49,501 bases of DNA from Acaryochloris sp. IP29b_bin.176. GTDB taxonomy: Bacteria > Cyanobacteriota > Cyanobacteriia > Thermosynechococcales > Thermosynechococcaceae. Below are positions 8,884 through 16,584 of this stretch, piece by piece (the first letter of the stretch is position 1; every line of letters begins with the position of its first letter). The DNA lies in assembly GCA_028285315.1 (NCBI GenBank), contig JANQPU010000064.1, forward strand, positions 1 through 49,501, given 5' to 3'. The translations under genes and the position numbers were made by a program. The notes under the pieces were generated by a model. The model had not been told where the DNA came from, searched no databases, and saw nothing but the letters and a program-made list of their open reading frames with translations.

Positions 8884-9197
8884 AATTTCGATTCCTTATT
8901 CCGAAGTGTTGTTCTAGATGAATTTTGCCTAGGATAGCAAACCATTGTATCTTTCGGAGTACTTGGCACTTAAGATGATTATTCAAGATTCAAGGCAGGA
9001 GCTAGCCTTCTGTTTGTTGCTCAGGTCCAAACCACTATAGCCAGGCTCCCTAAGGATTTTCAAGAAAGCATATAAAATCGAAAATCCTGCGGGTAAATCA
9101 TCTTAAATACAGTATTTGCAGTTAAGGAAACTGTTTTTTGATATTCGTATAAATCCCACAGCTTTAGCATCAGGAGTGTGGAGTATGGCTGATAAAG
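8884..9197. other. Intergenic region with an inverted repeat
   Basis: This stretch separates the DUF6918-like gene from the response regulator. It contains an exact 9-bp inverted repeat, AGGATTTTC at 9053-9061 and GAAAATCCT at 9080-9088, with an 18-base spacer. There is no T run on either side, so it is not a clear terminator. Operator or RNA stem roles are possible. I see no gene. Confidence 0.4.
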
Positions 9198-9947
9198 CTA
9201 GCACATCACTTGCTCAGGAGATTTTTTTCTCATTTTTTGAAAAAAATAGCCAATCCCCCAATCGGTATGAATATACTCGGGTTGTCTAGAGCTGTCACCA
9301 ATCTTGGAACGGAGTCGGGATACATTCACGTCTACCACCCGTAAATCAGCGTAATGATTGGCAGAATAGCCCCAAACTTGCTGCAAGATATCTGATCGGG
9401 ATACGGTTTGTCCTGCTTTGGACACCAATAATTTGAGGACATCAAACTCTATCCCTGTCAGTTGAATGCGCTGACCATGCAGATAGACTTGACGCTTATG
9501 CGTTTCTATTCGTAGTGGCCCGATTTCCATAATCACCTGATCGGCATGGCGATTAGCACCCCTACTACCCTGACTAGAAACTGTACGTCTCAAGATGGCT
9601 TGAATTCTACTTTCTAGCTCTTTCGGAGAAAATGGTTTCGGTAGATAATCGTCTGCTCCCAATTCTAATCCTTTGATGCGATCGCTGACTTCTCCTAGAG
9701 CCGTGAGCATGATAATGGGGACACCTGTGGTCTCCCGCAAGGTTTGACAGACCTGTAACCCATTCATTTTGGGCATCATCACATCTAAAACGATCAAATC
9801 TGGTTTTTCAGCTTCAAATTGTTCAAGCGCTTCTATCCCATCAGCGGCAACAACAATTTCATATCCCACCATCGATAAGCGGGTTGCCAAAATACAACGA
9901 ATTGTCGCTTCATCATCAACAATCAGAATTTTATGTTGCCTACCCAA
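9198..9947 (-). CDS. OmpR-family response regulator, RpaB/Ycf27-like paralogue
   Basis: This is a DNA-binding two-component regulator of 249 residues. The receiver domain (residues 6-118) has the acidic pair D11-D12, phospho-acceptor D55 in LIVLDVMMPK, T82 in IIMLTALG and K104 in LPKPFSPKE. The winged-helix effector follows from about 140, with LTGIEFDVLKLLVSKAGQTV and RSDILQQVWGYS, strongly recalling RpaB, which controls high-light and photosystem genes. The C-terminal wing reads TDWGIGYFFQK where RpaB proteins have a TARGTGYLFQ-type hairpin, so this is probably a diverged paralogue, not the housekeeping copy. The only possible start is TTG, with GGAG 11 bases upstream and an in-frame TAG just before. 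No histidine kinase is adjacent. Confidence 0.85.
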   Translation of the reverse strand: MGRQHKILIVDDEATIRCILATRLSMVGYEIVVAADGIEALEQFEAEKPDLIVLDVMMPKMNGLQVCQTLRETTGVPIIMLTALGEVSDRIKGLELGADDYLPKPFSPKELESRIQAILRRTVSSQGSRGANRHADQVIMEIGPLRIETHKRQVYLHGQRIQLTGIEFDVLKLLVSKAGQTVSRSDILQQVWGYSANHYADLRVVDVNVSRLRSKIGDSSRQPEYIHTDWGIGYFFQKMRKKSPEQVMC

Positions 9948-10392
9948 GGGACCTAAATCTCCAGACTACTGTTAAAGTGAGTTAATCAGCCACAGCAATA
10001 CCAACTGCAGCCACTCAATTGAGACGCTGCTGACAAAGTGGATTAAGGGGAAAATGGTTATAAGTAATTATAATTTATAATATAAGTTAACATTACGCAA
10101 GGATTCCCTTATACTGCTGTGCTAGGCCTCTATCCGCTACAGCCCTCTATATCAAAGGATTCCAGGACTTAACTACACAAGCGTGGTTGCCTGCAAGCCC
10201 CGGTTTACTATTACTGAATTATGAAAATTTTGTCTAGGTAGACTCCCAAATCCTCTAGGGATGCCAATCCGATATTAGACAACTTGGGAATCCTATTACA
10301 CCGAGTTGTTAATATTCTCCAAACTCAAAGGAATGCAAGAATTCATCGTGATGGAGGGCTAAAAGCGATAGCCATCACACACTGAGCAGTAA
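9948..10392. other. AT-rich upstream region of the response regulator
   Basis: A non-coding stretch with a very AT-rich core around 10060-10095. GTTAAAGT and GTTAATCA occur 10 bases apart at 9971-9988, a spacing like that of the RpaB-bound HLR1 element but with several mismatches to GTTACA(T/A)(T/A). I see no gene here. The downstream end meets the truncated IS630 transposase. Confidence 0.4.
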
Positions 10393-11165
10393 TCAGCCTG
10401 TTTCTAACCCCTTTTTGAGGATTGGATTGAACCGATTGGCTATATATTCCTCATATGTGACCACAACATCGCTGGTAATACTCTGCTCGAACACATCGCT
10501 ATCAAGCGGTCCTTGTCGATGCAGACAAGCGAAGACAGTCAGCCTAGGACTGCGCCGACTCGGTCCTCCTAAGGTCTCACCAACGGATTGCCAAGCATAG
10601 GAAATTAGAGGCATCAGCGTAAACCCACTTTCATCCGTGTAATAAAGCTTGATCTTGCCACTCGCATCTAGGGTTTTGAGACTATCTAGTGCCGAGCGTT
10701 TACGCTGATACTCAGCACTCAATGGGCGATGAGGAGTGACACGACGCATAGGAGGCCATCGCATCTTGACACTCTTGAGAAGTCGCTTTAAGGTATCTCG
10801 ACTGATGGTGATATCCCAGGTGGATTTGATCTGCTCCAGCACAGGTTTAAGATTCCACGGAGACACTGTTACCCAATCTTTGACTTGGGCTTGTTGCGCC
10901 TCGGTCAATTGCGATTGACGACCCCGACCGGACGCTTATAAAGCCCCATGAGACTCCTATCATTCCAAGCATTGAACCAGTTGTAGAGTATGTTTTCACT
11001 CACTGGGAAAATGGCACGTCATTCAACAGGCTTCATTCCTTGACTATGCAGCAGTAGACCATGGACGCGTTGACGCACCCGATGATGACGGCTTTGACGA
11101 TAAATCCGAGTGAGTAAGTTTCGACGATCAAGTTTATTTTGGAAAGGTGCCATATGTTCAGTCAT
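10393..11165 (-). pseudogene. Broken IS630-family transposase
   Basis: Starting at an ATG at 11165 the minus strand encodes MTEHMAPFQNKLDRRNLLTR, then a TGA, then ILYNWFNAWNDRSLMGLYKR, then a one-base frame change into GRGRQSQLTEAQQAQVKDW. From there a long frame continues through SRDTLKRLLKSVKMRWPPM and KIKLYYTDESGFTLMPLISY to GLETG and a stop at 10393. The helix-turn-helix N terminus, the WPPMRR region and TDESGF (first catalytic Asp) are typical of IS630/Tc1 transposases. The second Asp and the Glu of the DDE triad are missing because the C terminus is cut off. With one stop, one frameshift and one truncation it cannot be active. Confidence 0.75.
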
Positions 11166-11216
11166 AAGAGCTGACAGCGCCATCACGGGGGAACACAATC
11201 AACAACAAGCTAACCG

Positions 11217-12779
11217 ATGAGTCCGTTCTCCATCTTCACCCTGCTATACATGACCGCCTTCCTGCTAGAAATGCAGGAAAAGTGGAAAGATCCAGGCTTT
11301 GCCCTAGCCTTTTTGGGATTAGTCACGGTCTTCGTCTTCACACGAATGACCCGAATCAAGTTTTTTACCTTCCTGGTTCTCTCCACTGCCTATTTCCTAA
11401 TTTTCCGATTCCCCGACGTCGCCAACCACGTCAACTTCCTGATCTACCTCAACCTAGTGCTTATAACGGGTATGGTCTACGTCTGGATCAAACGGGCCAG
11501 CGCCGACCACTACTACGCCATAATGTGTCCCGTACTCAGAGCCTCCCTACTTGGCGTCTACTTCTGGGCAGGATTCCATAAACTCAATACCGACTTTCTC
11601 AATCCTCAAGTATCCTGCTCCAGCATGATGCTGTATCGCATTTTGGATATGGTCCAATCCAACCTCTTGGGCATTCCAGTGATGCTGATTGTGATTGCCC
11701 TTGCCCTCTCAGGACTATGGCAAGGACTGATCCGCCCCAAACTCAAATCCTCGCAACTCCAAAAAATCCTACTGCTCGCCTCACTCTCCTGCGGTGGTAT
11801 CCTGCTCTACACCTTCGGATTTGCCTATCGAGATTATGTATTGCTACCCGACGTAATCTTGCAAGCGAATATTTACTTTGTCCTAGCTTGGGAATTGCTC
11901 GGTAGTATCTTACTGTTTGTGCCCAGATTGCAGGTTCCAATCTTGCTGCTCTCATGGCTGATGCATGCCTTTATCGCCATGATTGGCTTTGTTGATTTTA
12001 GTGCTCTAGCCGGGAGCTTACTCTTTACCTTTATTCCTGACCACTACCTACAACGCTGGCAAGAACAATCCGAGATCTCCCTTTGGGGACAAAAGATTCA
12101 CCGGGTGCGACTGTACTTTGCCATCAATGCCTTTGCAGGTCTATTTTCTGCCCTGTATTATCTCGCCTATTTAGATTTCGATATCAAAGCGACCGCAGGG
12201 GCCATTTTCAACCTCGCCTCAGTCATCTTTCTTTGGCCAATTCTCACCCAGCTGTTTACCCCTAAAAATAGACCCGCTTGGAAAGGCCTTTCGGTTTTAA
12301 ACTCATCCATGCCCAAATTTATGGCGGTGTTTTTAATTGGGCTTTGTTGTTTTGGCTTCATGCCCTACTTAGGACTTCGCACTGCCGGGACCTTCTCCAT
12401 GTTCAGCAATCTCCGCACCGAAGGTCCTCGCTCCAATCATTTATTAATGGCCAGTAATCCCCTTAAACGGTGGAGGTATCAAGAAGATGTGGTTTGGGTC
12501 CTGGACTTGCCCGCAGAGGTGGTTGAAATGGACTCTAAAAATGCAGAGTTAGAGGGCAGTGCCCTTCCCGTCGTTGAGTTTAAGAAGATAATCTATGAAT
12601 GGACCCAAATGGGCCAAACCGTGCCCGTGGTCTTTGAATATCAGGGGCAAACCTACGACAGTCCCAATATCATTCAGGATCCCCAATGGCAAACGCCCCA
12701 CCGCAATTGGGAAATGTATTTGATGGATTTCCGGGTGATTGAACCTGAAAATTCTGGTCCTAACTTATGTCGATGGTAG
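11217..12779 (+). CDS. HTTM / gamma-carboxylase-like membrane protein
   Basis: A 520-residue integral membrane protein with about ten to twelve hydrophobic segments up to residue 400 and a soluble tail of about 110 residues. The segment VYFWAGFHKLNTDFLNPQVS resembles the conserved GxHKLN...FL signature of HTTM-domain proteins (horizontally transferred transmembrane domain, related to vitamin K-dependent gamma-carboxylase). A loop PYLGLRTAGTFSMFSNLRTE near residue 385, followed by a beta-rich tail, is also seen in long HTTM-like proteins. The biochemical activity of bacterial members is largely unknown. The gene starts 52 bases after the IS630 remnant, on the opposite strand, and has no operon partner. 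Confidence 0.6.
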   Translation: MSPFSIFTLLYMTAFLLEMQEKWKDPGFALAFLGLVTVFVFTRMTRIKFFTFLVLSTAYFLIFRFPDVANHVNFLIYLNLVLITGMVYVWIKRASADHYYAIMCPVLRASLLGVYFWAGFHKLNTDFLNPQVSCSSMMLYRILDMVQSNLLGIPVMLIVIALALSGLWQGLIRPKLKSSQLQKILLLASLSCGGILLYTFGFAYRDYVLLPDVILQANIYFVLAWELLGSILLFVPRLQVPILLLSWLMHAFIAMIGFVDFSALAGSLLFTFIPDHYLQRWQEQSEISLWGQKIHRVRLYFAINAFAGLFSALYYLAYLDFDIKATAGAIFNLASVIFLWPILTQLFTPKNRPAWKGLSVLNSSMPKFMAVFLIGLCCFGFMPYLGLRTAGTFSMFSNLRTEGPRSNHLLMASNPLKRWRYQEDVVWVLDLPAEVVEMDSKNAELEGSALPVVEFKKIIYEWTQMGQTVPVVFEYQGQTYDSPNIIQDPQWQTPHRNWEMYLMDFRVIEPENSGPNLCRW

Positions 12780-12932
12780 GTTGTTGTTGTGGGATGAGAT
12801 CGCACCCATCACTACAAAGGAGTTAGCTTTGACAGCCAGCATGCGGCCCAAGTCAGGAACTAAAGGGTGATTAGCCCTATAAATACCCCTAAACAGACTA
12901 AGGAATTAGAAAAAACAGGACTTTGCCGTTAT

Positions 12933-13748
12933 TTAGTTAAGGGCTAACTGTTGGAGCTCTTTCAATGCTTGAAAATACTTCTCTCCGGCGACCTGTGGGA
13001 AGTTATTATGACCAGCCCCTGCAACCCACAGCGATCGCTTGGGGCCAGACGCGGCCTCAAAAAGTTGATGACCCTGTTGGATGGGAATTAACTGATCTTC
13101 TTCTCCATGCATCACGAGTACGGGTGCTTTCACCTGCTTGATCCTGTCCAAATTAGTGAACTTATCAAAGGGCAAAATTGGAAACGGCAGTACGATCCGA
13201 AAGGCTGAAGTAAATGTGCTTTCCAAAATCACCCCTGCGACTGGATACTGTGCCGCTAAATACACCGCGGACCCGCCCCCTAGAGAGCGACCATGCACGA
13301 GTAGTCGATTAGGCTTCACTTCCAGCTCTTGGGTTAGGTAGGCATAGGCTTGCTTTGCATCCTTGTAGGCATTCCTTTCACTGGGTTGACCATCACTGGT
13401 GCCATATCCACGATAATCATAGGCAAATACACTGAGGCCAGATTGTTGTAGCTGCTCTAGCCGAGGTCGAATATCCCCCAGGTCTTCCGCATTGCCGTGG
13501 ATGTAGAGTAACGTGAACGTCGCATTGGGATTGGGCAAGTAGAGGGCCGAGATCTTCTCTGTGTCAGTGACGGGGAGCTTCAGTATCTCATCCGTGTCCT
13601 GGTAACTCGTGGGTTGAGGCAGAAAAATCATGCTATCCGCCTTGAAAAAGACATACAGGGCAAAGCAAACGTAGATAAGGAGAGGTGACAGAATCAGTCT
13701 CTGCCAACTGAAAGACCCCAGCAAAATTTGCCGATAGTTTTGTCTCAC
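12933..13748 (-). CDS. Alpha/beta hydrolase, BEM46/ABHD17-like, membrane-anchored
   Basis: A serine hydrolase of 271 residues. One hydrophobic segment near residues 18-35 probably anchors it in the membrane. The oxyanion-site HGN is at 84-86, the nucleophile elbow GRSLGG carries Ser155, HGEEDQLIP carries Asp218 and GAGHNNF carries His247, so the whole triad is present. The fold and the YDYRGYGTSDG segment match the BEM46-like family, whose members include depalmitoylases and esterases of unknown substrate. The start is GTG at 13748 with an AGGA-type ribosome site in the GAGGAGCAAGGATC leader. It is convergent with the HTTM-like gene, with about 150 bases between them. Confidence 0.85.
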   Translation of the reverse strand: MRQNYRQILLGSFSWQRLILSPLLIYVCFALYVFFKADSMIFLPQPTSYQDTDEILKLPVTDTEKISALYLPNPNATFTLLYIHGNAEDLGDIRPRLEQLQQSGLSVFAYDYRGYGTSDGQPSERNAYKDAKQAYAYLTQELEVKPNRLLVHGRSLGGGSAVYLAAQYPVAGVILESTFTSAFRIVLPFPILPFDKFTNLDRIKQVKAPVLVMHGEEDQLIPIQQGHQLFEAASGPKRSLWVAGAGHNNFPQVAGEKYFQALKELQQLALN

Positions 13749-13848
13749 GATCCTTGCTCCTCAAGCATTTGATGGGGATGGCCTTGTTCAACGTTTCTAG
13801 TCTAGGCAATTAAGCTATGGTTGAAACGTCAGTAACGCTACTAGACCT

Positions 13849-14343
13849 ATGAAACTCAGTCGTGAAGAATTAAGCCATCGCTATGCAGCCGGGGAACGTC
13901 AATTTGCCGGGGCAGACTTAACGGCATTAGACCTCCATCAGCTTGACCTGAGCCAAGCTGATTTTAGTGGAGCCGAGTTCTGTAGATGTGATCTGAGTGA
14001 GGTTAACCTCAGCGCAGCAGATTTGAGTGGGGCTGATCTGAGTGAGGCCAACCTGAGCCAAAGCGATCTACACAAAGCAGATTTGAGTGGCGTGGATTTA
14101 AGCGCTGCCAATCTGACAGCAGCCAACCTTAAGGATGCCGACCTCAGCGGGGTGGATCTGAGTGAAGCCAATCTGACCGATGCCGACCTCCAGAATGCTG
14201 ACCTGAGTGGTGTGGATCTGAGTGACTCCAATCTACAGGGGGCCAACTTGCGAGGGGCCGATATGAGTGGTGCCGATGTCAGTAATAGCCGCTATTGCCA
14301 AACCATCTTTCCCAGCGGCAAAATTCGCAACGACCATTGTTGA
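13849..14343 (+). CDS. Pentapeptide-repeat protein with 20-residue superrepeat
   Basis: A soluble protein of 164 residues, almost wholly built of A(D/N)LSx pentapeptides from about residue 20 to 146, expected to fold as a right-handed quadrilateral beta-helix. Residues 77-136 show a higher-order unit of 20 residues, ADLSGVDLSxxNLxxAxLxx, repeated three times and partly a fourth, which matches one turn of the helix and suggests recent 60-bp duplications (14077-14256). No signal peptide is seen, so it is probably cytoplasmic. The cysteine-containing turn at 44-48 (EFCRCD) and the tail Cys are unusual features. Function is unknown; such proteins in cyanobacteria are abundant and diverse. Confidence 0.85.
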   Translation: MKLSREELSHRYAAGERQFAGADLTALDLHQLDLSQADFSGAEFCRCDLSEVNLSAADLSGADLSEANLSQSDLHKADLSGVDLSAANLTAANLKDADLSGVDLSEANLTDADLQNADLSGVDLSDSNLQGANLRGADMSGADVSNSRYCQTIFPSGKIRNDHC

Positions 14344-14344
14344 A

Positions 14345-14374
14345 CGCCTCGTCCAATTTCGTGAGGCGAGTTTT
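14345..14374 (+). terminator. Rho-independent terminator-like hairpin
   Basis: CGCCTC at 14345-14350 pairs with GAGGCG at 14363-14368, followed by AGTTTT. It lies directly after the stop of the pentapeptide-repeat gene. The T run is short, so efficiency is uncertain. Confidence 0.5.
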
Positions 14375-14492
14375 GCCATACCCCAGCCAGGTTCATTAGC
14401 AGCATGCCATTCCGAAAAGATCAGCATGATTTCAGGACCTTATCATGTTGTCCATTCAATAATGAGTGAGGTGCAAGATTGCCTTCTCTAAG

Positions 14493-16430
14493 ATGCTGTA
14501 TCGACAACCGCTCAGGCCCGTTCAATCCTTTCTCATTCTTTTTTTCAGTATTACCCTCTTAATGACTGGACTTGCCCTGCCATCTCAAGCAGAGATTACC
14601 CTTGGCCGCAGCTCCGATACCGCTCCGATTGTGCTAGATGGCAAGGTACTGTTTCAGGTCAGCAAACTCACTCAATTCTCTGCCAAGGACCGGGCCAAAC
14701 AAGCCAACAATAGCTTAGCGCAAGCGATACGGGACTTTGCTGCAGCGCAGGATTCTTCCTCAGTTCCCACTGTGGAGGTGGTACCAGGGCCGCTACCGAC
14801 CTTGCGCTTAGCCGACCGTCACCTATTAACCGTGACCGATCGCGATGTCATGTTGGGCAAGCAACCGATTGACCAGGCGGTTGAGTGGCAAACCGCTATC
14901 AATGATGCCATTGGCATAGGTCTAAAAGAGCGGACTCCGACCTATCGACGCAAAGCGATCCTCAATAGCGGAGTGGCCGTGCTGTTGGCCATTATTCTTC
15001 ACTGTGGGATTCAATGGGTGCGGTTGCGCTGGCGACGACAGCAGTTACGGACCATGCAGGATACCAAACGCCCTCTAGTGCTCTTGGGATTGACGGGGTT
15101 GCAACTCTTGGTTTGGGGCGGTGTAGGGTACTACGTCTGCGACTTATTCCCCCAGTCCCGCACCTTGCTGTACTTGGTACTACGGAGTTTTGATGAACCC
15201 ATCTTCTCCTTGAATCAGCAGGAGTATGGCATCGTTGACCTGTTGATTGTGATGGGTTTGATTCTGGGCTTGTGGGCGATTGTCCGGGGATTGACCCTAC
15301 TACTCAAATCCAAGATCTTGCAGTTGTTGGGGGTAAATCGGGGATTGCAAGATGCGATCGCAATTCTCACCCAATATGTCCTCACGGGCTTAGGCGTAAT
15401 TGTGATCCTCCAAGTTCTAGGGGTCGATCTGAGTGCCTTGTTAATTGTCGGTAGTGCTCTGGGCTTGGGGATTGGGTTTGGTCTCCAAAATATCGTCAGC
15501 AACTTTATTAGCGGCATCATCCTGCTCCTCGACCGTCCCATCGAAGCCGGGGATTTCGTCAACGTTGGAAATTTAGTCGGCACCGTCGAGAAAATTGGCA
15601 CTCGCAGCACCGAACTGCGCACCCTTGATGAGGTCACGATTATCATCCCTAACGCCCATTTCTTAGAAAAAGAAGTGGTGAACTGGAGTCACAGCAGCCC
15701 TGTCTCTCGTTTGCATCTGCCCGTCGATGTGGCCTACGGATGCGATGTCGAGCGAGTCCAAGCCGCCCTAATTGAGTCTGTCAGCCATCATCCTGAGGTG
15801 CTAGCTTATCCGCAACCCCAAGTCCAGTTCCTTGGATTTGGGGAGAGTGCCCTCAACTTTGACGTCTTGGTCTGGTTCCGAGAACCTCGCCAGCAGTATT
15901 ACCTCAAAAGCGAACTCTTCTTTCGTATTGAAGCGATGCTGCGCCAGTACAAAATTGAAGTACCGTTTCCCCAGCGGGATTTGCATGTGCGATCGCCCCA
16001 CCTCGACCAATTGATCGATTTGCTCGTGCAGCAGCGAACTGAGGATGCCCCTCACTTGTACTATCCAGACTCCGTGCGATCACACCCCCCCAACCAGTCC
16101 ATCAGTTCCCCCCCCAAACCTATGCCCAAAGTCATCTCGCGGTCCCTATCCCCAGACATCGATCTCGCCGAACTAGTGGCCCAGATGAGGGGAGAGCAGG
16201 GGCTCGATATTCAAGATCGTCGCCATCGGTTGAATATTTATCCCCAATGCTTTGTGGGTTCGGAAGCCGTGATTTGGCTGATGAAAACTCAGCGAGCCAC
16301 TCGCAAAGAGGCCACCCGTATTGGTCAATTACTGGTACAAAAACGCATCATTCACCATGTGCTGGATGAGCATCCCTTCGATGACGCCTATCTGTTCTAT
16401 CGCTTCTATGAAGATGAGCAGCATGAATAA
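14493..16430 (+). CDS. MscS-family mechanosensitive channel with C-terminal DEP domain
   Basis: A membrane channel protein of about 645 residues. A signal peptide (LILFFSITLLMTGLALPSQA) precedes a periplasmic region of about 130 residues containing a (R)LADRHLLTVTDRD motif like that in cyanobacterial MscS proteins. Several membrane helices follow, then the MscS core: the pore helix ALGLGIGFGLQNIVSNFISG, the beta domain DRPIEAGDFVNVGNLVGTVE and RSTELRTLDEVTIIIPNAHF. The final 85 residues (LAELVAQMRGEQGLDIQDRR through FVGSEAVIWLMKTQRATRKE) look like a DEP domain, which normally binds membranes or signalling partners. An ATG at 14493 gives a clean signal peptide; a GTG at 14466 in the same frame is an alternative. 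Predicted role: osmotic release valve with a cytoplasmic DEP regulatory tail. Confidence 0.82.
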   Translation: MLYRQPLRPVQSFLILFFSITLLMTGLALPSQAEITLGRSSDTAPIVLDGKVLFQVSKLTQFSAKDRAKQANNSLAQAIRDFAAAQDSSSVPTVEVVPGPLPTLRLADRHLLTVTDRDVMLGKQPIDQAVEWQTAINDAIGIGLKERTPTYRRKAILNSGVAVLLAIILHCGIQWVRLRWRRQQLRTMQDTKRPLVLLGLTGLQLLVWGGVGYYVCDLFPQSRTLLYLVLRSFDEPIFSLNQQEYGIVDLLIVMGLILGLWAIVRGLTLLLKSKILQLLGVNRGLQDAIAILTQYVLTGLGVIVILQVLGVDLSALLIVGSALGLGIGFGLQNIVSNFISGIILLLDRPIEAGDFVNVGNLVGTVEKIGTRSTELRTLDEVTIIIPNAHFLEKEVVNWSHSSPVSRLHLPVDVAYGCDVERVQAALIESVSHHPEVLAYPQPQVQFLGFGESALNFDVLVWFREPRQQYYLKSELFFRIEAMLRQYKIEVPFPQRDLHVRSPHLDQLIDLLVQQRTEDAPHLYYPDSVRSHPPNQSISSPPKPMPKVISRSLSPDIDLAELVAQMRGEQGLDIQDRRHRLNIYPQCFVGSEAVIWLMKTQRATRKEATRIGQLLVQKRIIHHVLDEHPFDDAYLFYRFYEDEQHE

Positions 16431-16584
16431 TTCGTCCATGAAAATCATGTTTCTCTAGCTTTAGCCGTAGAAATATCTAGATTTTTCGCTGTACAAAGCT
16501 ACTCAGCACAGAAGATCAATAGTTTTACTGATGTCGATCAGGCTGAATTTGAAAGAGTATTGTAACGATGCGACCTCATGAGCC

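Noticed and set aside
9971-9988. HLR1-like repeat upstream of the RpaB-like gene
   Set aside because: The 10-base spacing fits, but both halves have two or three mismatches to GTTACA(T/A)(T/A), so it is too weak to call.
13938-14246. Long antisense open frame across the pentapeptide-repeat gene
   Set aside because: It is rich in Leu, Arg and Ser because the sense gene repeats one codon pattern, so it is an artefact of the repeats.
15215-15646. Open frame of over 140 codons antisense to the MscS channel gene
   Set aside because: No ribosome site, composition unlike a protein, and the sense gene is clearly real.
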